A stretch of DNA of 64,000 bases. It comes from Olsenella porci. Its GTDB lineage: Bacteria > Actinomycetota > Coriobacteriia > Coriobacteriales > Atopobiaceae. The notes under the pieces were generated by a model. That model saw only the letters and a list, made by a program, of their open reading frames with translations. It was not told the DNA's origin and searched no databases. The position numbers and the translations under genes are program-made. The stretch covers positions 1-64,000 of the forward strand of contig NZ_VUNC01000003.1 in the NCBI RefSeq assembly GCF_009695875.1, read 5' to 3'. Position 1 is the first letter of the stretch; every line of letters begins with the position of its first letter. Shown here piece by piece: positions 16,615-27,435 of the stretch.

Positions 16615-17874
16615 ATGGCCAATCACGAAGTCGCTCGCTTTGGAAAGAAGTCCCCGACGAAGCTCATTGCTCTGTCAATGGTCGTTGGCTTCATCGCTGG
16701 CATGGTGGTCGGAAAGCCGATGGCGCAGGTGAAGTTCATCGGTGACATATTCTTCTCGCTCGTCCAGATGGGCATCATCCCGTTCGTGATGTGTACCATC
16801 ATCGAGGCGGTGGGTGGGCTGACGACCCGAGACCTGTCCGATGTGGGCCTCAAGGGCATCGTCTGGTTTGCGGTCTCGTCGATACTCGCCTCCGGGTTTG
16901 GCATCGCCACCACGCTACTGTTTCAACCTGGCGCTGGACTGGATGGGAGTGCGCTGGTGCAAGGTGCTTCGGCCAACACGGTCCAGGCATCAAGTGGCAC
17001 GTGGCAGGACACGGTGTCTGGATTCTTTGGCTCAAACATCGTCGCCTCGATGGGCGGCGGCTCAATGGTTCAGTGCATTGTCTTTGCCATAGCGCTCGGT
17101 CTCGTCTGCTCTGGCTGGCGGCAGATGCACGAGGGGCACTGTGTCGTGTACGACTTCTGCGTCGAGCTGGGCACCCTGCTCCTCTCCATCATCAGGGGTG
17201 TGATGACCGTCGCTCCGATAGGCATCTTTTGCTACGTGTCGGCAATGGTGGGGTCGCTTGGGGCGGAAGTGCTAATCCCCCTGCTCAAGTATCTGCTCGT
17301 ACTGGCGGGTACGGTTCTCGTCTTCACATGCGTATGGATTGTCGTCGTTTGCGTACGCTGCGGGCTTTCCCCAGTCGTGCTCGTCCACAAAATGTGGCGC
17401 ATGAGCGTGATGGCGCTCTCCACGACCTCAAGTGCGGTGACGCTTCCCGTGGAGATGGAGGACGCCAAGCAACGGCTTGGCATTCGTTCTGACATCGCGG
17501 ACCTCGTGCTTCCGCTGGGCATGCCGCTCAACTCAAACGGAGCCTCGATTCACCTTGCCGTGACTGCGCTTACCATCTCTCAGATCTATGGGGTCACGTA
17601 TGGTGGGGCGGAGCTTGTCTCGCTTGCAGTCATCTGCACGCTTCTCTCGTTGGCCAATGCCGTCGCCCCTGGTGCAGACCTTGTGTCCCTTGCGATGATC
17701 GTTCCCCAGCTGGGTCTGCCCCTGGACAGCATTGGCATCTTCGCCGGACTGACGTACCCGGTTGGTGCTATCAGGACGATCCTCAACGTCGACTCGGACG
17801 TGTACTGCGCCCTCATGGTCGCCGCGAACTACGAGGACGGAATCGATCGGGAGGTCTTCGAGGCGAGGAACTAG
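16615..17874 (+). CDS. Second DAACS symporter, paralogue of the preceding gene
   Basis: The 419-residue protein is closely similar to the 412-residue symporter just upstream, sharing VKFIGDIFFSLVQMGIIPFV, the GSMVQCIVFAIALGL block and GMPLNSNGASIHLAVTALTI, so the pair arose by tandem duplication. The main differences are a variable extracellular loop (near residues 100-125) and several helix residues, suggesting a shifted affinity or substrate. ATG 16615 follows GGTGAGGTGGAGAC. A terminator sits between the paralogues, so this copy may be read at a lower level or from its own promoter. Codon use is slightly less biased than in the first copy. Confidence 0.87.
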   Translation: MANHEVARFGKKSPTKLIALSMVVGFIAGMVVGKPMAQVKFIGDIFFSLVQMGIIPFVMCTIIEAVGGLTTRDLSDVGLKGIVWFAVSSILASGFGIATTLLFQPGAGLDGSALVQGASANTVQASSGTWQDTVSGFFGSNIVASMGGGSMVQCIVFAIALGLVCSGWRQMHEGHCVVYDFCVELGTLLLSIIRGVMTVAPIGIFCYVSAMVGSLGAEVLIPLLKYLLVLAGTVLVFTCVWIVVVCVRCGLSPVVLVHKMWRMSVMALSTTSSAVTLPVEMEDAKQRLGIRSDIADLVLPLGMPLNSNGASIHLAVTALTISQIYGVTYGGAELVSLAVICTLLSLANAVAPGADLVSLAMIVPQLGLPLDSIGIFAGLTYPVGAIRTILNVDSDVYCALMVAANYEDGIDREVFEARN

Positions 17875-18070
17875 ATTGCCGCGTCGTGGGCATGCGACAA
17901 GTTATTTCTGATTGCACGTCGATTGAAAGACGGAGAGGTCTATAGCATCTGAGTTTTCTCCAAGCTGAAGGTTTGCAATCGTTTCGTTCATACGCCCTGC
18001 TTGTTGGTGACTGGAAGCCGCGCCGCAGGTCTCGTAAGGATTAGGGGAATAGCCAGAGGTCATTGACGAA

Positions 18071-18319
18071 ATGATTTCGCGCAAGCAGGGGAGCCTTGGC
18101 AGAGATGTTCTCGCACCTTTCGAAGCTGCACTTTCCTTCGTGGAGCCTCGGGCAAAGATTGAAATCTGTCGTGACCCAGATGATGATAAGTTCCTGGAAT
18201 GTGCAATAGATGCTCGTGCCGTTCATGTCGTGAGCGGGGATAAAGACCTTCTCGCAATAGGTAAGTACGAGGGTGTGGAAATCGTCACAGCCGCCGAGTT
18301 TTGCGAGAGGTACCTGTAG
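18071..18319 (+). pseudogene. PIN-domain toxin, C-terminal fragment
   Basis: The 82-codon frame ends like a PIN-family toxin: CRDPDDDKFLECAIDARAVH followed by VVSGDKDLLAIGKYEGVEIV and a final AEFCERYL. The two Asp clusters (DPDDDKF and SGDKDL) are the second half of the PIN nuclease site. The N-terminal 50-60 residues with the first catalytic Asp (normally xxDTNVLVSA) are missing, and no antitoxin gene is seen upstream. It is therefore a remnant of a VapC-like toxin-antitoxin pair. Confidence 0.65.
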
Positions 18320-19303
18320 GTGATTCCTTCTGCTAGATGGTAGTTCCGGCTGGAGAATCGGCGCTGATTCACGTGGTCAGATTTGGGGCTCTGAGCTCAA
18401 GATGGGGGTTAAGCCAGCTCGTTGCTAGAAGGGGTCACGCATGGCGTCTCGCGGGAGCGTCTCCATCGGGGAGATTGCGGTCTGCGAGTTTCTTGGTGCG
18501 GCTGACATCCCTTTCCAGGAGAAGTCCGTCGGCGACTTCTAGAACGAGACGGGAAGAATACCGGTGCCCGTAGTGGACCGTCTAGGCTTCTCGAGTCCGA
18601 CCTCGGGAGACCGATCTCCGAAGAGCGCTCCGAGATTATTGCAACGATATACGGAATCCGGAGTCCGACGATCGCGTGCCGTTCCGCCGGCCAATGCCAC
18701 TTGTAGGTAGTTGGTTGCGAGCTGCATGGGGCGCCGCGGCCACTGTGCGTCGCATGAAGTCCGAGCGCTCCTTTGCGTCTATTGCTCTGACCATCACGCT
18801 GGGAACTTGACGTTGACGCTGGCTAGGGATTCGTTGGAGAGCCATGGCCTGCCCTGCGGATGCACAACCCATTCACCGGGCTCCCTGGGGTAGTCTCCGC
18901 GCTTGCACGGCTTGTCGTGGCGCTCCGGCTCTTCGTCGGTGACCTACATTCTGAAGCCTTGCAGATATCGGTTTGCTTCACGCGGTAACGCGAAGGAAAA
19001 GAGATGACCCCGCTTGACCTGATGTACTCGAGCTCGCGTGCGGGTATTGTTAGCGCCGTATACGCCAGCGTTGGTGGACTCAACGTACGTTGCGCCTCTT
19101 GTTCTCAATTCGCATGCTAATCGAGCGGTGAAGGGAGAGGGGCTGCCCCCCTTGTCTGCCGTCGAACGTCCCCGCGTTACTGGCTAGGCATCTGAACAAT
19201 CTCCCTTCCCGTTTGACTGGAAGCGAACGCCGTGTGCCGCTAGGCCTGGATGGGCCGTGTTGAAATTGGTATATAAATCAGCTGTAGTTATCTTTCTCTT
19301 GAG
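18320..19303. other. Gene-poor stretch of about 1 kb
   Basis: I see no complete gene. Short open frames such as 18441-18542 (33 residues, SVSIGEIAVCEFLGAADIPF) and 19004-19120 (38 residues, after AAGGAAAAGAG) may be scraps of larger genes, but none is recognisable. Base composition is less GC-rich than around it. Together with the PIN fragment this looks like a site of past insertion and decay. Confidence 0.4.
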
Positions 19304-19375
19304 ATGAAGCGCAAGTGGGTGCGCACCTCTGTCCCTTTGGGGGAGACCCGCCCACTGCGCTTGGGGGACGTTCGG

Positions 19376-20803
19376 ATGGAATCGTATGGCGAGAAGCTGA
19401 CTGAGGTACTGGCGAGGCCGGACATCCCAAAAAGGCGAGAGGCCATCAGCCTCATTCTGCACCTGGGCCTACCCGCGGTGCTCGCGGAGGTGAGCACGAC
19501 CGTGATGCAGTACATCGATACTGCAATGGTCGGGAGCCTGGGCGCCAATGCTTCCGCCGCGATTGGTGTGGTGCAAACGACAACCTGGCTTCTGTTTGGT
19601 TGTTGCGAGTGCGCTGCCTTGGGCTTCTCCATCCAGGTCGCACAGTTCCTTGGCGCCGGAAGGGACCGTGCCGCGCGCAACGCGGCGTGTCAGGGGCTGG
19701 TGGTGTGCAGCGCGTTCTCCCTCGTAATCGCATTCGTTGGAATGGCCCTCTCCAAGTCAGTGCCAAGGTGGCTTGGAGGTCCGGCGGGCGTGCTGGACGA
19801 TGCGGCGGGGTACTTCTTCTTCATGAGCGCGTTCATGCCCGTGGTGATGTTGCAGCGGTATGGTGCCCTCATGCTTCAGTGTACCGGGGACATGGCTACC
19901 CCAAGCATCATCAACGTGGTGTCGTGCTTCCTGGACGTGGTTTTCAACTTCCTCCTCATCATGCCGGGGGCTGTCCATTCCCTTGGCGGGGTCTCGGTAT
20001 TTGTCCCTGGTGCGGGAATGGGCGTGCGCGGCGCGGCAGCCGGGACGGGCGTGGCCACCGCTGCCGCGGCCTTCCCCATGCTCTGGTTCGTGTTTGGGCG
20101 AAGTGGAAGGCTCTCTCTTCGGAGGGGAGCCAGCTGGACGCCGGGGAAGCCCTGTCTGCGAAGTGCGCTTGTCCTGAGCGCACCTCTCTTCCTGGAACGC
20201 TTCGTGATGAACGGTGCCTACATAGCTCAGACCATCGTGGTTGCTCCGTTGGGGACCATTGCCGTCGCCGCCAACTCGATTGCGACTACTGCCGAAAGCG
20301 TCTGCTACATGCCGGGGTATGGCCTCTCGCAGGCAGCCACCACGCTGGTGGGACAGGCCTTTGGCTCGGGGAGGCGTGACATGGCGAAGGCCTTCGGCAA
20401 CTATTCGGCCCTGCTGGGAGTCCTTCTCATGGGGGCAGCTGGCGGCATGATGTGGTTGCTTGCCCCCCAGGTGATGGCAATCCTCTCGTCTGATCCGGCC
20501 GTCTCCGCCCTTGGGTGCAGCGTCCTCAGGATCGAGGCATTCGCGGAGCCACTCTATGGTGCCGCGATGGTCATCCCCGGCGGGCTGAGGGGCGCGGGGG
20601 ACACCGTCGCCCCGAGCCTCATCAACCTTGGGTCAATGTGGGCGATCAGGATTCCCCTGATGGTGCTTCTCGCCCCAAGGCTGGGACTCGTGGGAATCTG
20701 GAGCGCGATGTGCATCGAGCTGAATGCGCGTGGGTGTCTCATGCTGGCTCGCCTGCTTAGGGGAAGGTGGCTGAACAGGTCCTCCGTCACCGAGACGCAC
20801 TAG
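19376..20803 (+). CDS. MATE-family multidrug efflux transporter
   Basis: The 475-residue protein has 12 hydrophobic segments in two related halves, as in MATE (MatE, NorM/DinF-like) exporters, which use Na+ or H+ gradients to expel drugs or metabolites. Typical blocks are LPAVLAEVSTTVMQYIDTAM near the first helix, QCTGDMATPSIINVVSCFLD, and in the second half GLSQAATTLVGQAFGSGRRD and GGLRGAGDTVAPSLINLGS. ATG 19376 has GGGGGAC upstream; an in-frame ATG at 19304 would add 24 residues and cannot be excluded. A possible extended -10 (TGGTATATAAAT) lies near 19267. It converges with the HAD gene, separated by 56 bases. Confidence 0.88.
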   Translation: MESYGEKLTEVLARPDIPKRREAISLILHLGLPAVLAEVSTTVMQYIDTAMVGSLGANASAAIGVVQTTTWLLFGCCECAALGFSIQVAQFLGAGRDRAARNAACQGLVVCSAFSLVIAFVGMALSKSVPRWLGGPAGVLDDAAGYFFFMSAFMPVVMLQRYGALMLQCTGDMATPSIINVVSCFLDVVFNFLLIMPGAVHSLGGVSVFVPGAGMGVRGAAAGTGVATAAAAFPMLWFVFGRSGRLSLRRGASWTPGKPCLRSALVLSAPLFLERFVMNGAYIAQTIVVAPLGTIAVAANSIATTAESVCYMPGYGLSQAATTLVGQAFGSGRRDMAKAFGNYSALLGVLLMGAAGGMMWLLAPQVMAILSSDPAVSALGCSVLRIEAFAEPLYGAAMVIPGGLRGAGDTVAPSLINLGSMWAIRIPLMVLLAPRLGLVGIWSAMCIELNARGCLMLARLLRGRWLNRSSVTETH

Positions 20804-20859
20804 GGGATGGCGCTCGGGTCTCTGCGCATCCCGGGGACGCCTCTCTGAGACTGACGGCC

Positions 20860-21720
20860 CTACAGCCCGAAGATGCTCTCGAGCGTGACGAGTACCCCCG
20901 ACTCCTGGTTTGAGGGGCATATGGAGTCAGCGGCCTCCTTGGCCCGCACGGAGGCGTTTTCCATTGCGTAGCCCCAGCCTGCCTCCCTGAGCATTTCGAC
21001 GTCGTTCTCGCTGTCCCCAAAGGCGACACATTCGGATGCCGAGAGACCCCAGCGGCTGCAGAGGAGTCGCAGTGCGCTGGCCTTGGTGCATCCGGGGACC
21101 ATGAGGTCAATCGAGCCATTTCCCGAGACAACGGGAACGAGCGCGCTCTCAAGGGCATCCGAGAGCTCCCCGGCGACCTCCCCCTCGCTTCCGTCTTCCA
21201 CCGAGAGCGAGAACTTCAAGGGGGTATCGTCGACGTCGGCGAGGTCGTCAACCCATTCTATTCTTGTGAAGTACCTGGACATGGTCCTGAAGAACCTATC
21301 GCTGGCGGTACCGCGCTGAACGTGGCAGCACCTCCGCCCGCAGAGGGCGGCTTCTGCCCTTCCGTCGTCCTGGATCACCTGCCAAGTGCGTGCGAGTACC
21401 TCCGCCTCCATCGAAACGCACGAGAGTACCTCTCCGTCCACGACGGTAAGAGCTCCGTTTTCGGCAACGTATGCGAGCTCACGGTCGTCCTCGAAGAAGC
21501 TTCTAAGCTGGTAGTACTGATTTCCGCTTGCAATGACAAAGCGACAGCCTGCCCCTTGAATCGCGCTGAGTATCCTTGCAAATCGGACCCTGTCGTAGCC
21601 GCCATGGTCGTCAAGGAAGGTTCCGTCCATGTCGGTGGCAACCAGTCGAGGAAGATTCGCGTTTGGTTCGGAGTGGGACGGGTCTGACGGGCTGTTGGCT
21701 CTCTGGCCGAGCGTTTGCAT
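20860..21720 (-). CDS. Cof-type HAD-superfamily phosphatase
   Basis: The HAD nucleophile motif DMDGTFLDD is at residues 30-38, motif II SGN near 62, and motif IV GDSENDVEML near 233, with the type IIB cap in between, as in Cof/YidA sugar-phosphate phosphatases. Such enzymes act in the cytosol on sugar phosphates, FMN or similar; the substrate cannot be told. The start at 21720 is chosen because AAGGAG lies 7 bases upstream; an in-frame ATG 12 codons earlier lacks this. The same 10 bases, ATGCAAACGC, begin both candidate starts, a small local duplication. The 286-residue length is normal. Confidence 0.87.
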   Translation of the reverse strand: MQTLGQRANSPSDPSHSEPNANLPRLVATDMDGTFLDDHGGYDRVRFARILSAIQGAGCRFVIASGNQYYQLRSFFEDDRELAYVAENGALTVVDGEVLSCVSMEAEVLARTWQVIQDDGRAEAALCGRRCCHVQRGTASDRFFRTMSRYFTRIEWVDDLADVDDTPLKFSLSVEDGSEGEVAGELSDALESALVPVVSGNGSIDLMVPGCTKASALRLLCSRWGLSASECVAFGDSENDVEMLREAGWGYAMENASVRAKEAADSICPSNQESGVLVTLESIFGL

Positions 21721-21811
21721 CCTGGGCTCCTTCGGGGCGTTCTGGCGCGTTTGCATCCCTGGGCGTTCGCGTCAGCTCTTGGCGGATTTATTCTTGAAAG
21801 CAGGGACTAAA

Positions 21812-21834
21812 TAAGTTAATACGAAATATATACC
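21812..21834. promoter_or_regulatory. Candidate operator, TAAGT-N12-TATACC
   Basis: TAAGT at 21812-21816 and TATACC at 21829-21834 are separated by exactly 12 bases. The same arrangement occurs at 36705-36727 and 42248-42270 and, in the opposite direction and less exactly, at 36896-36918 and 47137-47159. It lies about 70 bases upstream of the SDR gene. It may bind one of the two GntR-UTRA regulators encoded at 45.5-46.9 kb (inference). Confidence 0.5.
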
Positions 21835-21902
21835 ATTGCGGTAGCGTGTACGCCAGGAAAGCGAGGCACCTGCTTCGCCATGCAAGCGTGAGAGGAGTTC
21901 TC

Positions 21903-22676
21903 ATGGAAGGAATCAAGGGCAAGGTGGCCATCGTGACAGGTGCCGCGAGTGGCATCGGCAAGGCCACCGCAAAGCGATTCGCGGACGAGGGCGCCCTCGT
22001 CGCGATGCTCGACCTCCGCAAGGAGGCAATCGAGGAGGCGGCAAGGGACCTCGGTCTTGAGGAGGGCTCCTTCGTCGCCCTGCCTGTTGACGTGACGAAG
22101 GACGACCAGGTTAGCTCGGCGGTCGACGCCGTTGTGGAGAGGTTCGGTCGCATTGACGTTCTCTGCAACATTGCCGGGATTGGCGGAAAGGTCGGGCCGG
22201 TCGAGGACCAGCCGGTGTCAGACGCACGGACGGTCATCGAGGTCAACCTCCTTGGGACCTACTGCATGATCAATCATGTCCTGCCGATAATGAAGTCCCA
22301 GAACGAGGGCGTGATCCTGAACACGGCTTCCGTTGACGGGACCGCCTGCTATGCGTACGAGGCCCCCTATGCGATGAGCAAGGCGGCCGTCATCCACCTC
22401 ACCCAGTGCCTGGCAAACGAGAATGGCAACACGATTCGCGTCAACTGCGTCTCTCCTGGTTGGGTCAAGACGCCGATGATGGACGAGACGGCAGACGGCT
22501 TTGGTGACATGGACTACCAAAACGAGGGCGACCTCGTGGATTATGGACCCCTTGGCCGTGCGGAGGAGCCTTCTGAGATAGCTGGCATATTCGCCTTCCT
22601 GGCCTCCGATGACGCGAAGATCCTCAACGGCGTTGACATCCATGCCGACGGGGGGAAGTACCTCGGGAAGCAGTAG
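21903..22676 (+). CDS. Short-chain dehydrogenase/reductase (SDR)
   Basis: A classical SDR of 257 residues: cofactor motif TGAASGIG at 12-19, NIAG at 89-92, catalytic Ser143 and YAMSK (Tyr156, Lys160). Asp37 in MLDLRK after beta-2 suggests NAD(H) rather than NADP(H). It likely oxidises or reduces a hydroxyl of a sugar, sugar acid or glycated amine. ATG 21903 follows GAGAGGAG; an upstream in-frame start at 21846 would add a basic leader without homology. It is first in an operon with a FrlB-like SIS protein and a FrlC-like epimerase, and a candidate operator precedes it. Confidence 0.88.
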   Translation: MEGIKGKVAIVTGAASGIGKATAKRFADEGALVAMLDLRKEAIEEAARDLGLEEGSFVALPVDVTKDDQVSSAVDAVVERFGRIDVLCNIAGIGGKVGPVEDQPVSDARTVIEVNLLGTYCMINHVLPIMKSQNEGVILNTASVDGTACYAYEAPYAMSKAAVIHLTQCLANENGNTIRVNCVSPGWVKTPMMDETADGFGDMDYQNEGDLVDYGPLGRAEEPSEIAGIFAFLASDDAKILNGVDIHADGGKYLGKQ

Positions 22677-22776
22677 TACGTTCGCCTGAATGGGCAGGTC
22701 AGGGATTTGCCCGGACTACGTGCTCGCGTTAATGACGGACTAGTCGTGTGGGAGATAGCGAAAGGAAAGTATCGTA

Positions 22777-23772
22777 ATGATCAAGTATGACAAGCAGCAC
22801 GAGCTCGACAGCGTAAACGGGGCGCTTGCGATTCGCCCAACGGTCGAGAAGGTCGTGGACGAGATTTGCGACAGGGGCTACGACCTCATCTGCTTCATGG
22901 GGATTGGCGGTACCTGGGCGTCGTCCCTTCAAGTTGAGTCCCACATCAAGGAGTTGAGCGACCTCCCGGTCCTGGTCGAGAACGCCGGCCAGTTCAACGC
23001 CATGGGGAACAAGCGCATCACCGACAAGAGCGTGGTCGTGTTCTCGTCCGTTTCTGGCAACACCGCCGAGATGGTCGTCGCCATGGAGACGCTCAAGGCA
23101 AGGGGCGTGACGACCATCGGGTTCGTCGATGTTTCAGACGCCCCTCTCGCCAAGGACGCGACGTATTGCATCACGTACCCCGAGAACGAGCAGCTCAAGT
23201 TCTTCATGGTCGCGGACCGCTTCATGAAGAATGCCGGGCAGTTCCCGCAGTACGACGAGTACTACGCGCAGCTCGATGCCCATCTTGCCGAGGCGCTGGT
23301 GAGTGTCGCCGAGGCGTCGGACGAGTTTGCATGCCACTTTGCGCAGGAGCACCACGACGACCAGATGCACTACTTCGTCGGAGCGGGGGAGCAGTACGGC
23401 TCCACATACTCCTACGCCATGTGCTACTGGGAGGAGCAGCACTGGCTTCGCACGAAGTCCATCCATGCGGCAGAGTTCTTCCATGGCATGCTTGAGGTCG
23501 TTGACAGGGACACGAACGTAACGGTGTTCCTCGGCGAGGATGCGGAGCGTCCCCTGGCGGAGCGGGTTGCACGGTTCCTGCCCAGGGTATGCGCCCGGTA
23601 TACGCTCATCGATTCTAAGGACTATGAGTTGGAGGGGATTTCCCCGGAGTATCGTGGCTATCTCAGCCATCTTGTGACGCATCAGGTCACCAATCGCATC
23701 GACGTCCACATCGAGCGCATCAACTGCCACCCGATGGAGATCCGTCGCTACTATCGTCAGCTCAAGTATTAG
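22777..23772 (+). CDS. SIS-domain protein, FrlB-like (glycated amine-6-phosphate deglycase)
   Basis: Two SIS (sugar isomerase) domains span the 331 residues. The first holds GIGGTWASS (42-50) and the phosphosugar-binding SSVSGNTAE (90-98). The C-terminal end (MEIRRYYRQLKY) resembles the E. coli FrlB tail (DERRYYGGLVEY), and AEFFHGMLEVVD matches the conserved E-x2-HGP-x-E segment, with Met for Pro. FrlB splits fructoselysine-6-phosphate into lysine and glucose-6-phosphate in the cytosol. The match supports a deglycase of that type, but the amine is unknown. ATG 22777 follows AAAGGAAAG. Confidence 0.78.
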   Translation: MIKYDKQHELDSVNGALAIRPTVEKVVDEICDRGYDLICFMGIGGTWASSLQVESHIKELSDLPVLVENAGQFNAMGNKRITDKSVVVFSSVSGNTAEMVVAMETLKARGVTTIGFVDVSDAPLAKDATYCITYPENEQLKFFMVADRFMKNAGQFPQYDEYYAQLDAHLAEALVSVAEASDEFACHFAQEHHDDQMHYFVGAGEQYGSTYSYAMCYWEEQHWLRTKSIHAAEFFHGMLEVVDRDTNVTVFLGEDAERPLAERVARFLPRVCARYTLIDSKDYELEGISPEYRGYLSHLVTHQVTNRIDVHIERINCHPMEIRRYYRQLKY

Positions 23773-23780
23773 GGAATGTG

Positions 23781-23822
23781 GCGGGGCCATCCCACACGGG
23801 GCGGCCCCGCGTCCTTCTTTAA
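23781..23822 (+). terminator. Hairpin between SIS and epimerase genes
   Basis: GCGGGGC (23781-23787) and GCCCCGC (23804-23810) pair perfectly, followed by GTCCTTCTTTAA. The stem is short with a 16-base loop, so it may act as a partial terminator that lowers expression of the next gene. Confidence 0.5.
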
Positions 23823-23857
23823 GAACGGTTCGATTCCTTTTGTCGGAGGTTGATCGC

Positions 23858-24715
23858 ATGTCGACGATTACCATGCACGATGTCTCCGTGATGGGGACGT
23901 CCTATGTGCACTATTCCTTCGAGTACTTCCTCGACTCAATGGCTCGGCTTGGGATTCGGAACATCGACCTCTGGGGTGCCGAGCCCTTCTACTGCAGGCT
24001 GGACTATGCAGATGACTACGCAGCGACCCAGTGCCTGAGGAAGATACGCGCTGAGGTCGAGGCCCGGGGCCAGCGCATCACGATTTACACCCCAGAGACC
24101 CTTGGGTACCCGTTTAACTTCAGCGACCCAAACCCTGCCATGACCCTGCGAACCATCGAATACTTCAAGTGGGCATTCGACGATGCCCATACGTTGGGGT
24201 GCAACCGTGTCTTCATCAACTCGGGGTCTGGGTTGAGGAACGCGGACCGCGAGGAGTCGTTCAAGCGCTGCGTAGACACGTTCCGGGTCATTCTCGACCT
24301 CGCCGAGCAGGCGGACATCCTCGTTCCCCTCGAACAGCTTCAGCCGTACGAGTCAAATCTTGTGGTGAGCCTGGAAGGCGTTCGTCGCATGCTCGAAGAA
24401 GTCGGCTCCCCCAACCTCAGGGTTTGTGTCGACCTGACCGCCATGGAGGTCCAGGGAGAGCACCTGGAGCAGTACTTCGAGGCGTTTGGAGACAAGGTTG
24501 AGTGGATTCACTACTCCGACAGCCATCATGAGGTCGTTGGGAGCGGCGAATACGGCAGGGAGAAGCTTGCGGGGTATATCCGCACGCTCGAGGAGCACGA
24601 CTTCAAAAACGGCATCGACCTCGAGGTGAACGATTCCATCTACTGGGAAGACCCCCATTCTGCCCATGCCGAGACGTGCAGGTATCTACGCGAGGAGCTC
24701 GGATTGAAGGGATAG
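23858..24715 (+). CDS. Sugar phosphate isomerase/epimerase, FrlC-like TIM barrel
   Basis: The 285-residue protein is an AP-endonuclease-2-like TIM barrel (xylose isomerase-like). Visible family features: IRNIDLWGAEPFYC near 34-47, the metal ligand Glu in LVPLEQLQPYESN near 155-167, VCVDLTAM near 190, WIHYSDSHHEVVGSGEYGRE near 212-231 and a final Glu in GIDLEVND. FrlC interconverts fructoselysine and psicoselysine; this copy is more divergent than the FrlC-like gene at 43.1 kb. ATG 23858 is preceded by GGAGG. It follows the SIS gene with an intervening hairpin. Confidence 0.78.
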   Translation: MSTITMHDVSVMGTSYVHYSFEYFLDSMARLGIRNIDLWGAEPFYCRLDYADDYAATQCLRKIRAEVEARGQRITIYTPETLGYPFNFSDPNPAMTLRTIEYFKWAFDDAHTLGCNRVFINSGSGLRNADREESFKRCVDTFRVILDLAEQADILVPLEQLQPYESNLVVSLEGVRRMLEEVGSPNLRVCVDLTAMEVQGEHLEQYFEAFGDKVEWIHYSDSHHEVVGSGEYGREKLAGYIRTLEEHDFKNGIDLEVNDSIYWEDPHSAHAETCRYLREELGLKG

Positions 24716-24754
24716 CAGGTTCCTCTTCGACGGCAGAGGGCTGAGGAATGCGGG

Positions 24755-24786
24755 CGGTGCGCGGTCTGTTTCCGGGTCGCGCACCG
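24755..24786. terminator. Bidirectional hairpin between convergent genes
   Basis: CGGTGCGCG (24755-24763) and CGCGCACCG (24778-24786) form a perfect 9-bp stem with a 14-base loop. It lies between the epimerase gene (+) and the esterase gene (-). No strong T-run on either strand. Confidence 0.55.
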
Positions 24787-24795
24787 TCTCGCTTG

Positions 24796-25572
24796 CTATT
24801 CCACCTCGCAGAGCATTCGTATGGAACGCTCGATCGCCTCGTTCCAAAAGAGAAAGTCATGCCTTCCCGGCCAGCTTGAGTAGCTATTTTCAATCCCCAG
24901 GCTGGTGAGCTCCTCGGCAGTCGACCTGACATGAGGGGCAAACGGATCGTCGGCGCCAACCATCTGGATGATTCGGGGGATGGCCCCAGCTCCATTCTGC
25001 TTAACCGATTGCTCTGCCTTGGCGACGATCGAGTCTGCCTTGGAGGGTCCCTGGGATCCGAATACCGCCGCTTGTTCGGCAGCCCCAAAGAAGAGTTCGG
25101 AGAAGTCACTCGCGAGAATAGTGGGGTCAGTGACGGGGGAGAGCGCTACTATCCCCCCGTAGGCCCCTGGGTTCTCGAGGCCGATGCTCAAAGCTCCATA
25201 GCCACCCATGCTCTCTCCTGCGATGAACGTGTGCTCTCGGTCGGAGGGCAGGTTAAACCAGGCGTGAATGATCGCGGGTAGCTCCTGCGAGACCCATTCC
25301 AGATAGCGAGGGCCAGACGGGGCGTTCTCATAGAAGCTGCGGTTTCCATCTGGCATAACGACAGCCAGGTCGTAGATCTTGGCATAGGCCTCGATCATCG
25401 AGAAGCGCGTCCATTCGTCCGCGTTTGCACCGAGCCCATGGAGGAGGTACAGCACGCGGACCTCGTCATCTATCGTGGACCAGAAATCATCAGACTTATC
25501 GGGAATGATGATGTTCACGTGCTGCGTAATCCGAAGCGATTCGGAGTAGAGGTCGCCGCTCAAGGTGCTCAA
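24796..25572 (-). CDS. Esterase (esterase D / tributyrin esterase EstA-like)
   Basis: A PF00756-type alpha/beta hydrolase of 258 residues. It has LLHGLGANADEW at 43-54, the nucleophile elbow GESMGG at 119-124 (Ser121), Asp in GADDPF near 209 and His in PGRHDF near 237. Relatives hydrolyse short-chain acyl esters or S-formylglutathione. There is no signal peptide, so it acts in the cytosol. The start is TTG 25572, preceded by an ideal ATAGGAGGAT. It sits divergently from the APC permease in the glycated-amine island and may remove acyl groups from imported substrates (inference). Confidence 0.85.
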   Translation of the reverse strand: MSTLSGDLYSESLRITQHVNIIIPDKSDDFWSTIDDEVRVLYLLHGLGANADEWTRFSMIEAYAKIYDLAVVMPDGNRSFYENAPSGPRYLEWVSQELPAIIHAWFNLPSDREHTFIAGESMGGYGALSIGLENPGAYGGIVALSPVTDPTILASDFSELFFGAAEQAAVFGSQGPSKADSIVAKAEQSVKQNGAGAIPRIIQMVGADDPFAPHVRSTAEELTSLGIENSYSSWPGRHDFLFWNEAIERSIRMLCEVE

Positions 25573-27333
<1,761 letters not shown>

Positions 27334-27372
27334 GAACGGCTGCAAAAGCACATACGTGACTGAGCAATGAGC

Positions 27373-27420
27373 GCCACCCGGTCGTCTGACGAAACGTCGG
27401 GCGCCGGGTGGCCTCCTTAT
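27373..27420 (+). terminator. Strong terminator after the APC permease
   Basis: GCCACCCGG (27373-27381) pairs with CCGGGTGGC (27404-27412), with further imperfect pairing inside, followed by CTCCTTATT. It separates the permease from the NagB-like operon. Confidence 0.75.
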
Positions 27421-27435
27421 TAGAGGGGTTTCGCC

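Noticed and set aside
17902-18084. Minus-strand 60-codon frame next to the PIN fragment as an antitoxin
   Set aside because: It is on the opposite strand, has no antitoxin-like features and overlaps the PIN fragment start; more likely chance.
19004-19120. Small 38-residue frame after AAGGAAAAGAG
   Set aside because: It has a possible ribosome site but no homology and lies in a stretch of decayed DNA; not enough to call a gene.
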